Positions 11,581 to 24,200 of a stretch of 64,000 bases of DNA are shown here, piece by piece. The notes under the pieces were generated by a model. It was given only the letters and a program-made list of their open reading frames with translations. It searched no databases and had not been told where the DNA came from. A program made the position numbers and the translations under genes. The stretch is from Varanus komodoensis (Eukaryota > Chordata > Lepidosauria > Squamata > Varanidae). The stretch lies in the NCBI RefSeq assembly GCF_004798865.1, contig NW_025335317.1, positions 26,585,390 to 26,649,389 on the forward strand, read 5' to 3'. Position 1 is the stretch's first letter, and every line of letters begins with the position of its first letter.

Positions 11581-14440
11581 TGTTGTTGTTGTTAGTCGCG
11601 AAGTCGTGTCCGACCCATCGTGACCCCATGGACAATATTCCTCCAGGCCTTCCTGTCTTCCACGATCCCCAGGAGTCCACTCAAGCTCATACCAACTGCT
11701 TCAGTGACTCCATCTAGCCACCTCATTCTCTGCCGTCCCCTTCTTCTTTTACCATCTATTGTTCCCAGCACTAGGCTCTTCTCCAGGGAGTCCTTCCTTC
11801 TCATTAGGTGACCAAAGTATTTGAGTTTCATCTTCAGGATCTGGCCTTCTAAAGAGCAGTCAGGGTTGATCTCCTCTAGGACTGACCGGTTTGATTGCCT
11901 TGCAGTCCAGGGGACTCGCAGGAGTCTCCTCCAGCACCACGATTCAAAGGCCTCAATCCTTCGGCGCTCAGCCTTCCTTATGGTCCAGCTTTCACAGCCA
12001 TACATTGCAACTGGGAAAACCATTGCCTTGACTATACACACTTTTGTTGGCAGGGTGATGTCTCTGCTTTTTAGTATGCTGTCTAGATTTGCCATAGCTT
12101 TCCCCCACAGGAGCAAGCGTCTTTTAATTTCTTGGCTGCAGTCCCCATCTGTGGTGATCTTGGAGCCCAGGAAAAGAAAATCTGTCACTACCTCCATTTC
12201 TTCCCCATCTATTTGCCAGGAAGTGAGAGAACCGGATGCCATGATCTTAGTTTTCTTAATGTTGAGTTTCAAGCCAACTTTTGCACTCTCCTCCTTCACC
12301 CGCACCAAGAGGCTCTTCAGTTCCTCTTCACTTTCTGCCATGAGAGTGGTATCCTCTGCATATCTGAGGTTGTTGATATTTCTCCCAGCAATCTTAATTC
12401 CAACTGGTGATTCCTCTACCCCCGCCTTTCTCATGATGTGCTCTGCATATAAGTTAAATAGGCAGGGCGACAGTATACAGCCTTGCCGAACTCCTTTCTC
12501 AATTTTGAACCAATCAGTGGTTCCGTTGCCGTTGCCCTTCTTTGGGATCGGAATGTAAACTGACCTGTTCCAATCCTGTGGCCACTGTTGAGTTTTCCAA
12601 ATTTGCTGGCATATTGAGTGTAGCACTTTTACTGCATCGTCTTTTAAGATTTTGAATAGCTCAGCTGGAATGCTGTCACTTGCACTAGCTTTGTTGTTGC
12701 TCAGATTTCCTAAGGCCCATTTGACTTCACATTCCAGGATGTCTGGCTCGAGGTCAGTGACCACCCCATCGTGGTTATCAGGGATGTTAAGCTCTTTCTT
12801 GTATAGTTCTTCTGTGTAATCTTGCCACCTCTTCTTAATCGCTTCTGCCTCTGTTAATTCCCTGCCATTTTGGTCCTTTATCATGCCCATCTTTGCACGA
12901 AATGTTCCCTTCATATCTCCAATTTTCTTGAAGAGATCTCTGGTCCTCCCTATTCTATTGTTTTCTTCTGTTTCTTTGCACTGTTCATTTAAGAAGGCCT
13001 TCTTATCTCTTCTAGCTATTCCCTGGAATTCTGCATTCAATTGTTTGTATTTTTCTCTTTCTCCCTTGCCTTTTGCTTCCCTTCTTTCCTCAGCTATTTG
13101 TAAAGCTTCCTCAGTCAGCCATTTTGCTTTCTTGCATTTCTTTTCCTTTGGGATGGTTTTAGTTGCTGCCTCTTGTACAATGTTGTGAACCTCTGTCCAT
13201 AGTTCTTCAGGCACTCTGTCTATCAGATCTAATTCCTTAAATCTATTTGTCACCTCTACTTTATATTCATCAGGGATATGATTTAGGTCATACCTGAGTG
13301 GCCTAGTGCTTTTCCCTACTTTCTTCAATTTAAGCCTAAATTTTGCAACCAGAAGCTCATGATCTGAGCCACAGTCAGCTCCTGGTCTAGTTTTTACTGA
13401 CTGTATAGAGCTTCTCCATCTTTGGCTGCAGAGCACATAGTCAATCTGATTTCTGTGTTGACCGTCTGGTGATGTCCATGTGTAGAGTTGTCTCTTGGGT
13501 TATTGGAAAAGAGTGTTTGCTATGACCATTATATTCTCTTGACAAAATTCTACCAGCCTGTGCCCTGCTTCATTTTGTACTCCAAGGCCAAACTTGCCTG
13601 TTATTCCGGTTATCTTTTGGCTTCCTACTTTAGCATTCCAATCCCCCATGATGATGAGGACATCATTTCTGGGTGTTAATTCTAGAAGGTGTTGTAGGCC
13701 TTCATAGAACCGGTCAACTTCAGCCTCTTCAGCACCAGTGGTTGGGGCATAGACTTGGACTACTGTGATGTTGAATGGTTTGCCTTGGATTCAAACTGAG
13801 ATCATTCTGTCATTTTGGAGACTGTATCCCAGTACTGCTCTTCCTACTCTTTTTTTGACTATGAAGGCTACTCCATTTCTTCTGAGGGATTCTTGCCCAC
13901 AGTAATATACCTGATGGTCATCTGAATTAAATCCACCCATTCCTGTCCATTTTAGTTCACTGATTCCTAAGATGTCGATGTTCAGTGTTGTCATCTCTTG
14001 TTTGACCACATCTAGCTTGCCTTGATTGATGGATCTTACATTCCAGGTTCCTATGGAGTATAGATCTTTGCAGCATCGGACTTTCCTTTCACCACCAGAT
14101 ACATCTGCAACTGAGTGTCCTTTCGGCTTTGACCCAGTCGCTTCATTCTTTCTGGTGCTACTAGTACTAGCCCTCCGCTTTTCCCCAGTAGCATATTGGA
14201 CACCTTCCAATCTGAGGGGCTCATCTTCCGGCGTCCTATCTTTTTGCCTTTTGGTACTGTCCATGGGGTTTTCATAGCAAAGATACTGGAGTGGGTTGCC
14301 ATTTCCTTCTCCACTGGATCACATTTTGTCAGAGTTCTCTGCTATGACCTGTCCGTCATGGGCGGCTCTGCATGGCATAGCTTCATTGAGCAATGCAAGC
14401 CCTTTCACCACGACAAGGCAGTGATCCATGAAGGTGTATC
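11581..14440 (-). mobile_element. BovB (RTE clade) LINE, nearly full-length but inactive
   Basis: This is a copy of BovB, the RTE LINE known for horizontal transfer among squamates, ruminants and others. The 3' end at 11581 carries the typical (AAC)n tail (TGTTGTTGTTGTTA on the plus strand); 5' sequence is recognisable to about 14440. On the minus strand 14264-13791 encodes the start of the APE-like endonuclease (GTWNVRSINQGKLDVVKQEM; ILGISELKWTGMG), and 13436-11592 a 614-residue open frame with endonuclease end, reverse transcriptase and the C-terminal region (WCWRRLLRVPWTAR, LKYFGHLMRRKDSLEK). The piece between is out of frame or stopped. Reverse transcription should be impossible: the reading frame jumps from IPIPKKGN straight to GTTDWFKIEKGVRQGC, losing roughly 120 residues that include the first catalytic Asp motif (FIDYAKAFD in BovB), and the YADD motif reads YAED. 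Confidence 0.95.
11592..13436 (-). pseudogene. BovB ORF2 remnant, 614 codons open, catalytically dead
   Basis: Open frame within the BovB copy. Order on the protein: end of endonuclease (CGSDHELLVAKF), linker, RT fingers start (LECEVKWALGNLSNNKAS), in-frame loss of the central palm block, RT motif GVRQGCILSPCLFNLYAEHI, the altered active site NLRYAEDTTLMAESEEELKS, thumb, and the Cys/His-poor C-terminus ending MGRTRLRD. The frame has stayed open for 1.8 kb despite the lost core, suggesting fairly recent insertion or a deletion already present in the source copy. The apparent GTG start is only the frame's edge; the frame continues upstream (HRNQIDY) before a stop. Confidence 0.9.
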
Positions 14441-16180
14441 AGTCATATCTGGGGACATTTCTTGGAATAAGTCCAAGAAACTACCTATGAAAAATCCTGA
14501 TAGCTCTCACCAAAACCAGGATTTTGCCCACAGAGGTAGCTGTTCTATTCCTAATTTAAGTATTAGTGAAACAGGATTGACCTCTAATTTAGGGAACTTA
14601 CCATCAAGATGCACATGACTGAAAGCTCGAAGAGAGTTCCTCTCTCTTTCTAGAGATCTTGTTCATCACCTTAAAGCTCTGTCTGAGAGTTCTTTAATCT
14701 CTCTCTCTTCTACCTTCACATTTATATTAAAATGGCTACCTTACCAGGTAGCTTAGATATATAGAGCACATAAGAGTACAATACTAGCATCATATGCATT
14801 AACAGCTTTCAGAAGTCTAAGTGTTGTTACGGCTGAGAGCTCCTCAACCATAAACATACTTACTTCTTTGCCACAGATATTTCATTGCCTATTATATTAC
14901 TGAACTTTAAATTGGGTAAACTGCTTAAACTGTGCAAATATAATTTGCAGATATTTAGTTTAGCTTCCAGTACAAAGTGCAGGCATAATTTTGTATACAG
15001 CCAGAGCTTAAAGAACGAACTGAGAGGCAGACATTGGCACTGCCATTCCACTGCCTGTATTAAGAATGATAATCTATACAGCCTAAGTAAAAGTTAACTG
15101 GATAGAAAATCTGCACACCCGTTGTGGATTCATAATGTCTATTCTTGTAATGTTGTTGGACTTTACAATCATTCTAGCCAGTGCTCTGGGTATGAAATAT
15201 GAAATAAAAGATACCCACTTTCTAACATGGATTGATTAATGTTGTGGATTTCTACATCTGCCATCATTCAGATAGATTAAATAATTGCAACACATGAATG
15301 GAAGGCTTTAGCACAGCAGATTATTTTCTTCTTTAGCTCTAGTAGCATTAGCATTCTCAAGAACCAAATGATATAGAAGCCAGTCCTTCAATTACACAAT
15401 TTTTGATTTCATCACTAAATTGTTATCTGTAAATGTGTGTAAATTAGTATCTTATTTCTTCCCCTCAAACAATTGTTCACCCCTCTGCCATATACAGTGT
15501 TTTCCAGTCTATTTCTGTATTATCCAGATAAATAGTGGAGGGCTTGTACTACACACTAGCCAGCATCTCTTTTGTCACAATTGCTTACAATGTAGCTAAC
15601 TAAACTGTAACAAATTCAGTGTGCACCAAATTAAACCTGCAACACTAAAATGTTAGGGAGTAACACAGTAACCTGGTTTGCACATAAAGCTAAACCATGG
15701 TTTATTTAATCAAGGATTAGTTGCCTTAGCCAGAGTTTTTCTGATAGATGGCTTGTTTTCTCAGTCCCTGGATTGTCTGCTTCTCTCTTCCTGCTCTGCA
15801 TTTTCACTAGATGGACTCTGTACCTCCTGTAGGAAGAGTACTTCATATCCTGGCCTCCACAGTCTCCTCACCCCCACCTCCTTTCTCCCTTTCTGAGGTT
15901 ACTCTCTTGACCTCCAAGAGCAACCAGAGCAGTTCTTTCTGCACTCCATGGGGATGGAGTTGGAGCTCCAATGCCCAGCTCTGAGGACAGAGCACAGTCC
16001 CCAGCCTCAGATCTGGGAACTGGCACAATCCTACTGCCCTTTAGACAACACAGGATAGCTCCCTAACTATACTCAGAAACTCAGTGCCAGAGTTATCTTG
16101 ATTACTCTTTTTTTTTACCCTGTCAAATCCTTAATTAAACTGCAAGCAGGAGGACGACAATGATGTAAGCTGCTTTGAGG

Positions 16181-16215
16181 GTTTTTTTTAAAAAGCAGGA
16201 TATAAATCTAGTTGT
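16181..16215 (+). repeat. LINE/SINE 3' tail scrap
   Basis: AAGCTGCTTTGAGGGTTTTT then AAAAGCAGGATATAAATCTA resembles the tail shared by local SINEs and L2 elements ('GTAAGCTGCCTTGAG ... GGCAGGATATAAA'). It is followed by poly-A-like and GGAA runs near 16280-16340. Confidence 0.4.
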
Positions 16216-16534
16216 TGTTCTTGATGATGATGGCATTTCTGCCATGCATAATGTGCAATTTTACCCTTAAAACAGTTGGGAAGGAAGGAAGGAAGGAAGT
16301 AACCAATGATAAAGCAGCAAAAAAAAAAAAAAAAAAAAGAGTGAGATAATGTTGTCAGAGAAACAGGCTTTTGGGCCCAACTCCAAAGTTCTCTCAGTAA
16401 CAAAGAAAGCACATTCATGTGGCAAACATGGAGGGTGGATACTTGAAGAGTCATGTTGGTACTAAACTCAGATGGATTATGAGCTGTGCAGATACACAGT
16501 AAAGATGCACTATTTGAGATATTTCTGATGAGCT

Positions 16535-16615
16535 CCATTCCTCAGAGGTAATTCCCACTAAGTCCAGTGGGCTTTCTACCCAAGCGTATATTTAAGGCTG
16601 CAGCCTAAGGTGTAG
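16535..16615. repeat. Interspersed repeat with 'AAGTCC..GGACTT' palindromic core
   Basis: One of about ten copies in this window of a short repeat whose better copies read TCTACTCAGAAGTAAGCCCC and GAATTCAATGGATTTAC, with an outer TGCAATCCTATGCATG-like edge. Here the core is TAATTCCCACTAAGTCCAGT. Other copies, by eye: 6735-6860, 23685-23745, 26535-26625, 28055-28115, 28268-28350, 28800-28865, 51595-51640, 51918-51965, 53640-53715 and 53735-53790. The near-palindromic structure suggests a small non-autonomous DNA transposon, but I cannot assign a family. Confidence 0.55.
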
Positions 16616-18338
16616 GAACTGCAACAATAAGCAGTTAACAATAAGAATTCTGCACCAGAAGAAACTGCACAGAGCAGCCTGTCTATAGTCATGATGAAAA
16701 TCAGAATTTGATTATTTGCATTAATTATATTTGCACTAGTCCTGAAAAAGAACATGAAATAACACAGTGCACTATAGTTTTGGCTCTGTCCACTGGAAAG
16801 CCTACTTCCCACACACCTTCAAGACTAGTTCTGTAGGTATAAGAAACTAAAAATGGACTTTTTTTAAAAAAAAAAGAAATACTAAAATGTTCAGGGTGCC
16901 ATGTTCTTTCAGAACACTAGAATCCACACAACCTTAACAAAGGAGATACAGAACCAAAAAGGACTTTTTGCAATGGTATCTGCGTTCCATTATAGATATC
17001 ATATATGAGCCTTCGATACAACCAAATGCTTGCTCCAGCTGTCAAGATGAAGCAGCAAAATGCTATTGCAAGCTTCCCCTAATTCCACACAGGAGCCTCA
17101 TTAATTCTAGAAAGTTTCTTTTGCCACAGAGACCAGCTTTACATGCTGTAGAAAACCAACACATACAAGCAAATTACATAAGCCATCCAATTATCATCTC
17201 TCTCCCCTCCTGAGGGCAGGTTCAGGGGTTATGTTAGGACAACTCTGATGGAGATGGAGCAGATAGAACAGTGAACTGCAGTGACAGCAGGGCTGCTGCT
17301 CTCTACTATTATACTTATGCTTTGTCCCCCTCACAGCTGCACTTATAAGCCCAGCACATTATGGTATGTAATGGACTTTGACAGTATGTACTGAATGCTG
17401 TTGGTGAGCAAGAGCTGCCTGGTGTACAAGTCTTTGGAACCATTTTCTGTCACTCATATCACCTGCAGACAATTTGGCACTTAGCAGATATACTGCCAAT
17501 ATAAGTAATTTGCTAGGAGAGAGGGCTGGCAAGCAGCAGTACTCCAGGAAAGACTGACCACTGATTCTAGGAGCTTCATAGCATGGGAATCACATGAAAT
17601 TTCCCATGCTTAATCTGAACTACCACCCCAATAGTTCATTTTACATGGCTATTCTGCAAAACACTACAAAAGGTAGTGCTTCCATTATGCTTTACAGCTT
17701 TTCCTGAGATGATATCAGCATCTCAACTATGTTCTTATTTTCCCTTTGCCACTGGAGTTTTTAAAGATAGCTGGCCCTTTCAGTTATTTTTACCCATAAC
17801 AAAATGCTACAAAAGAAGAAAATCAGACTGTTTGACCAGCACTTACTATCTGACCTCACTCCTGAAAAGTAGATTGACACCTGACATCCACAAATACAAT
17901 TAGCCTTCTAGATATCTTACACAGCTGACACCTGATTAGATTTTAGAGTTAAGGATGAATAACTTTAAAACATGTTAAAAGTTATACTTCAAAAGCCTTG
18001 CTATTAAAATATCTCACATATGAATAGCTCTGAGAGTAGAGATGGGGGGAAACCATCTAGGATGTCAAAATTTCTTATGGGGCTATAATGTACTGGCTTA
18101 GTAGAGAAAATGAATTGTTTCTACCAATGTTGACTGGGAAACAATAGGAAACAGGCACTATTAAAAAGTTTTCAGGACAAACCATTCAGTGAGAGGATCT
18201 CAGGAATGAATCTAGTATTGGACAGAGTTTTCACTGTTATATCTATGGACATGTCCAGTTTATACAGATGCTTGGCAGGATCTGGCAGTTCCTCATCACA
18301 CTTCTCAGTCCTTGGCTGAAGGTCAAAATGCAAACTAC

Positions 18339-18566
18339 ATATTGATTGATTGATTGATCAATATCCTGCCTTTTTCCTATAAAGGGCTCAAGGCAGCTTA
18401 CAACTCCTCCATCTTATCCCCACAACAACCCTGTGAGGTAGGTTAGGCTGAGAGTCTGTGACTGGCCCAAAGTCACCCAGTTGGCTCCATGGCTGAGCGG
18501 GGACTAGAACCCAGACCATCTGAGTCCCAGTCCCATGCTCTTAACCACTATGCCACACTGGCTCTC
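18339..18566 (-). repeat. tRNA-derived SINE (Sauria type), well preserved
   Basis: The best copy in the window. Read on the minus strand it starts GAGAGCCAGTGTGGCATAGT (tRNA head with A box GTGGCATAGTGGTTAAGAGC), has a B box within GTCTGGGTTCTAGTCCCCGC, the conserved body TGGGTGACTTTGGGCCAGTC, then GTTGTTGTGGGGATAAGATG and the tail GTAAGCTGCCTTGAGCCCTT, ending in an ATTG-repeat tail (18341-18360). Confidence 0.88.
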
Positions 18567-20489
18567 AGTCCATTATGTCCAATTAAACTTCTTGTCCAGC
18601 ACAGCAAGCATTTATTGCATGTACATTACACATGTTCTGGATGGGTGCTATACGAAAGCAAACTATGATCTATGTTTAAATTTAAGGAAACACACAAAGT
18701 GATTAGTATGTCATGTACTGTGTCTGGATAAATTTTGCTTGCATGTGTGAATGCAGATCAAGAGTGGACAAAAGCCTTTGCAGTATTTATTTTCTAAATT
18801 TCTTTCCTCTGAGAGAAGGAACAATTTGATGGCATGTGTTTTGGATCAAATTTATTTAATTTTCCAATGTTAATAAAATTTCAAGTTGCAAGAATGCTAA
18901 AGGATCTTTCAAATGTTTGGTTTTGCTTTTTAACCTGACAAAGGTAGGAATGCTGTATTGCCTTTTAGATATCTCATTAGATGCTAGATAGTCACATACC
19001 TATTTGCTTATGACAGGATACTCTACATACACTGAAATGCAGGAAATTGTCAACAGTGGGGTAGCAGAAAGGGAAGGAGGAGAAAGAAACAACAATAATA
19101 CCATTGTGTGTGAAAGCATGTGTGGGTATATGTATACAAATGTGTGTGCTTATATGTGATTACTAATGTGTAGATGATGTAATGCCTGTAATCTTTTCTA
19201 ACTTGGCTTGACATACCACTGTGACTCATAATTCATCAGAAGTAGCAGAGTACATGTGTTTATTTGCACTAAAACAGAGGAGGGATATAAACTTAGGAGA
19301 CCTTAATCCTGTAATTAAATAAAAAGGTGGAACAGGAAAAGAATTTGAGGGCAAGACCATTCATAAGGCAGTTAGTTCTGCCAAATATATATATACATAC
19401 ACATCAGCTTACATTTGTTTACAGATACAGCAACATTTTACACTTTTGTCTAATTGCTTTCCAAATATACCCACCCTAGACTTGGGGTGCAAGTCTAGCT
19501 GGACATAATGCAAAGTGTAAAGTTAGCAAAATTGTACTACATGTTGTCCTACTCTAACTTTATCACATTAGCAAGGGCTATTGTTGGATCAAGAGCAGTA
19601 TGGTAACATAGAACTAATTCTGCTATTAGATAGAATGCTGGTAGAAGAAAAATGACCCTCTTTATCCACTGTTGTACACTAAACATACACTAAACATACT
19701 GGTTTGGACCCAGAGGAAATTAGTAATGACAAACCTGTCCCATTGATTTCAGTGGCTCCAAAGCATGACAAACTAGTTTCTTGCTCACCCCATGCTCAAT
19801 AGACAGATATTAAGGGCAAGACAGCATCTGTCTCAAAGATTCTTATAAACTTTCCCTAGTAATCCCAATCATGAGGGCTGTTTTTTTTTTTTTTTTTTGC
19901 CCTATTATCCATCTCTTGTATCCATCAAGGGTTGTAAAAATCACTGAACACTTCAGTTCAACTTTAATTTAGGGTATGCATTTTTATTAAACAATATGTT
20001 GTTAAAGGCTTATATAAAGGAGATTATGTAGAATGCCTATTTCAATGTAAGACTGTAAACCAAATGGAAGTGGGAGATATGCTACATACATTAAAGGAAA
20101 AGCCAATAATGTGGGTATACACTGGAATGCAAGAATATGTTGCCCACAGCTTTCATACTTTGCAATAAGGAAAAGGCTTTATGAATTTTACTGTCTTTTC
20201 CAACAGTCAGATAACACTCCTATCCAAAATTCTGTTTCAAAAATTTAAAGTTTAAAGAAAATTAAATTATTGTTAAATCTCTCTTTGCTACTCTAACACT
20301 CTAAGAAAGTAATATTTTGGATTGTTTCCAAGCATTTGGATTGTTTCCAGACAACACAAACTTTTGAATAAGAAAATAATGGTGAGAAGTTTGCTATAAC
20401 TATGGATTTTTAACCTGATATTTGAATTTGTTCCAACAAGGCTGTCAACAGTCCAACTGGTCAGAATTTTCATATGAGCTTCCAGTTTC

Positions 20490-21205
20490 AAAACTCTAGT
20501 CCTTCTCTCCTAGCTAGGCAGGGGAAACCTGAAGATAGATACCCATGCTCTGGTAACTTCCAAAATAGATTACTGCAATGTGCTCTACTTGGGGCTGCCC
20601 TTGAAGATGGTCCAGCAATTGCAACTAGTAGAAAATTGGGCCACTTGGCTGGTAACTGGCATTCCTAGAGTGCCCTATATAACACCAGTTCTGAAAGAAC
20701 TACATTGGTTAGCAGTTGTGGCCTGGGCCCAATGCAAGGTGCCTGTACTGGAATATAAAGCCCTAAACAGCTTGGGGCTTGGCTATCTGAAGGACCATCT
20801 ATACCCATCTATACCCACCCACCCCCTAACATCAGTGCAGGAGGCCCTTTTGCAAGAGCCACCCTTCGGGGAAGTGAGAGTGGTGGCAAATAGGTGAAGG
20901 GTCTTTTTACTGCTGCTCCCCATCTTTGGAACTTCTCCCTAGGGAAATTCGCCTGTTGCCATCTTTATTTACTTTTCAGTGCCAGGTGAAAACATACCTT
21001 ACAAAAATAATACTTAGCCCTGTGAATGCTGGTGGTCTTATATTATTCTTATAGTTATGTTTTAATCTTTCGATTGTTTTAACAGGTTTTAATATGTTGT
21101 TATTTATGTATGTTTAATATGTTGTTTTAATATTTTTAATATGTGGTTGTAAGCTGCCTAGGAAGGTCTTTTGGCAATTATAGGAAGCATGTAAAGATAT
21201 GCATA
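20490..21205 (+). mobile_element. L2-clade LINE, 3'-end fragment
   Basis: The plus strand encodes decayed pieces of the L2/CR1-group C-terminal region: NVLYLGLPLKMVQQLQLVEN-like, then YITPVLKELHWLAVVAWAQC and EYKALNSLGLGYLKDHLYP, which correspond to 'DYCNALYAGLP...', 'HITPVLRQLHWLPI..RAQFK' and 'YKALNGLGPGYLKE'. It is followed by the typical 3' UTR ending TTGTAAGCTGCCTAGGAAGG. The frame is interrupted, and it is the same family as the larger copy at 39.0-44.2 kb. Confidence 0.8.
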
Positions 21206-24200
21206 AACAAACAAACAGTCTGGGATATATCACTGGAAGGAATATTCCCTGCACCTTATGTAAAATTGAGCTTTGACATGGGTGTGACTATGGAATGAAG
21301 GATAAAGTCATATAAGTGTGCTCATTCCTGTGCCCTTCAATTCTGATTCACAATTCCACCAGGCATGTTGAACTGCTTGCATAGTTTGCATAGAGACAAG
21401 GCATCTTGCATTCTATTTAGCATAATGGGCCTCCAACAAATCCTACAGTCTCATAGCTGACACATGTTGAGAATGAGATGTTTCCAATTAATCACAGAAT
21501 GAGTAAGTTTCTTAATTTCTTGGATAACACAACTGCAAACAACAAATTACAATCTCTTCTTTCAAACTGCCTACTCTTAATCTGATCATAATTCTGACTG
21601 ATACTGACCAAGAAAATAAGATAATTGTTTATTACAATCTTCTATTTAGTTTCCTGATTCTGATGCTACATATTGTTCTGAAATAAATAAAAGAAATGCT
21701 GTCTTGTCCACTGCAGGATGTACAATGCTGGCAATATTCTCTACTGTAAAGTTCCTGATATGCTCCCAATATATGGGTTGAAATTGATGATACTTAACTC
21801 CCTGCAATGTGTTTAGGATCCTCAACTAAAAGAATATCAAACCTTGCCATTGGATGATCAAGGGAAGAATATGGTAATATATATTCCATACAATAAACAA
21901 TCTCTCTAGATGCCAGGCCTAGAGATGAGGGCTCGATGCAAATGAAGTCTTTGCATAAATCATGTTTTAAAACAATTTGTTCATTTCTATGATTCGAATG
22001 CCTGGGAATCCATTTGTTGCATCACTGCCCAGTAATGAGTTAACTCAGTACTATTTAAAGCCTCAAAGAGCTAAGGTTGAACCCTGCAGCTGGGAGCTTG
22101 TATCAAAGGAACAAAAGAATATGTGGGAAGACATTTGTGTGGGGAATTCCTGTAGCTGACCCCATGGAACACGTCCCAGTATTTGAACCTAATTCACATC
22201 TTCAAATACACCACTCAGCAATTTGGCTGAAAGATAAAAAGGACATTTGTTGCTTGCTTTGAATAACCTTTGTGGTTTAGGATTCAACCCTTCTCCTTGC
22301 TTGTCTCTTTTAGGTTTATTTTGTAGGGAGACTTGAACTAATACTTCAACTTATTCTTCAGATGTAGGTGACCATACTAAATGCTAGGAAAGATAGCAAC
22401 TAAAAATGCTAGTTTTAATATATAAACAAGAGACCAATAATGACTCGTTTCATAGCAACATAATCATGCATATAGTGGGTCTGTTCTTTCAGGTGCATTC
22501 ACAAGCCCTTTGTTTAAAAAAAAAAAAACCAAAACCTAACAAACGATATGCAATATTCCATGTGGACACTCTTGCAAGAAGGGTAGTTCCTTCAAGACAG
22601 GAGGAAAAGAAAATTCAAAGAAAAAGTGTTAAGTTAAAAATAACATAATTAAAAGGTTACATATAGCTATAGCTACAGATGAGTTGCAATCATCAGACAT
22701 AGTATGAAAACTATATGAAAATAAGAAAAGTTTAAATGTGATGTTTGGGTTATTACTTCTTTTTAAAGGTTACAAATTGAACTTCACATATTGAAAATGG
22801 AGGTGTCCTTCTTATTGGTTTTTATATTAGTCATTCACATCTGCGAGATTCTTCTCAAACCAAGAACTGTACCATAGGCTAAATAGTTGTATTAACCTGT
22901 AATCAACCAGATACCCGTAGATCTGATTGCATGTGTAATTACCTTTTGCCAAATACAATTTGACTGATAAACATGTCAGAACACTTGCTGCTTGGTCTGT
23001 TTCAACAGGTAAATGCTGCCTTTCTACAGCCTTGGGGCATAATTAACAGAGAGGAAAAAAGGCTGTTCTTTAAAAAACACACAGAAGCTGATGCATTGAA
23101 GTGGGGGGTTAACAGCATGCAACCTGCTAAGGCCTATTTCATGGCCTGCCATGCTTGTCTGAGCACTTATTGAGTTCCAGCCTGCTGTGACAGGGCAACA
23201 GTGGCAAGCGATTTGAATGTATGTTTCCACATGAACTTCAGGAAGGGACAAGGCTAGGCATATATTTGGTTCAAATAGTGGATGATAATCCTCTCTAGAA
23301 GCAAGGTGTGCCCATGTCAAAATGGATGATTGCTAAACGGGAGAAAAATCGGGGATCTGACATTTCAATATGAAACACAGAATTTTACCCCAAGCACACT
23401 CATTTTTTTTCTTTTCTCATTAGCCTCAAATTCCCAGTCACTTGAAAAAGGTAAATTAAAATGGCCATAAACATACAGAAAATCCATGCTATTAGTACCT
23501 TAGCCACATTTTCATATTCATAATCAAGGTCACTGTGAAGTGCAATTCTGTATGTGATTTCCCAGAAATAAAGCTGAGTTTAATGAGATTGTAGTCTCAG
23601 GTAAGTCTATATAGGACTGCAGTCAACATGTCCTAAGGAAGAAATGTACACCAAGCAAGCATTCTGTGTTCCAAAGTTGGCTCATTCAGAAGTAGTTTCT
23701 ATTAAAATAAATGAGACTTACTTCCAAATAAATATAGTTATTTGGGATAAACATGCTGCTTCGATTGGTGGATAACTGAGACGCATCAGCCTCAGTCCAA
23801 CAAAGCTTGTGAAGTTTAGCCCAGCACTATGGGGAGTGCGAAGAAATCCCTACCTGACCTCTGGATAACCCAAACAGGAGATTAGCCCATTTCCAAGCAA
23901 AGTAAGTTGTCACACTGTTAGGCCAATTCCCTCTATTGACATTTTGCATAAACATCTTACACAGGGTGATCAGAAAGGACTGTTATGCCATTAACGTTTC
24001 TCCCCATTCTTTTTCTTTCTTTCTTTTTTCTCCTTTTTTAATACCTAAGCTTTCCAGAATAAAGACCTTTCTGAATTAGGGATAACAAAAGGGTCAAAAG
24101 GTCACAAACATTCTTTTAAGTAGGCACAAATCTAGAAAGTTTAAATTCATTGGAAAGTGCAAATTAGAACTTTTTTTTAGTACAAATCTCTACACATACT

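Noticed and set aside
18339-18566. Possible tRNA genes at the SINE heads (also 35.2, 48.7 and 51.7 kb)
   Set aside because: A and B boxes are present, but the sequences continue into SINE bodies and lack a full cloverleaf.
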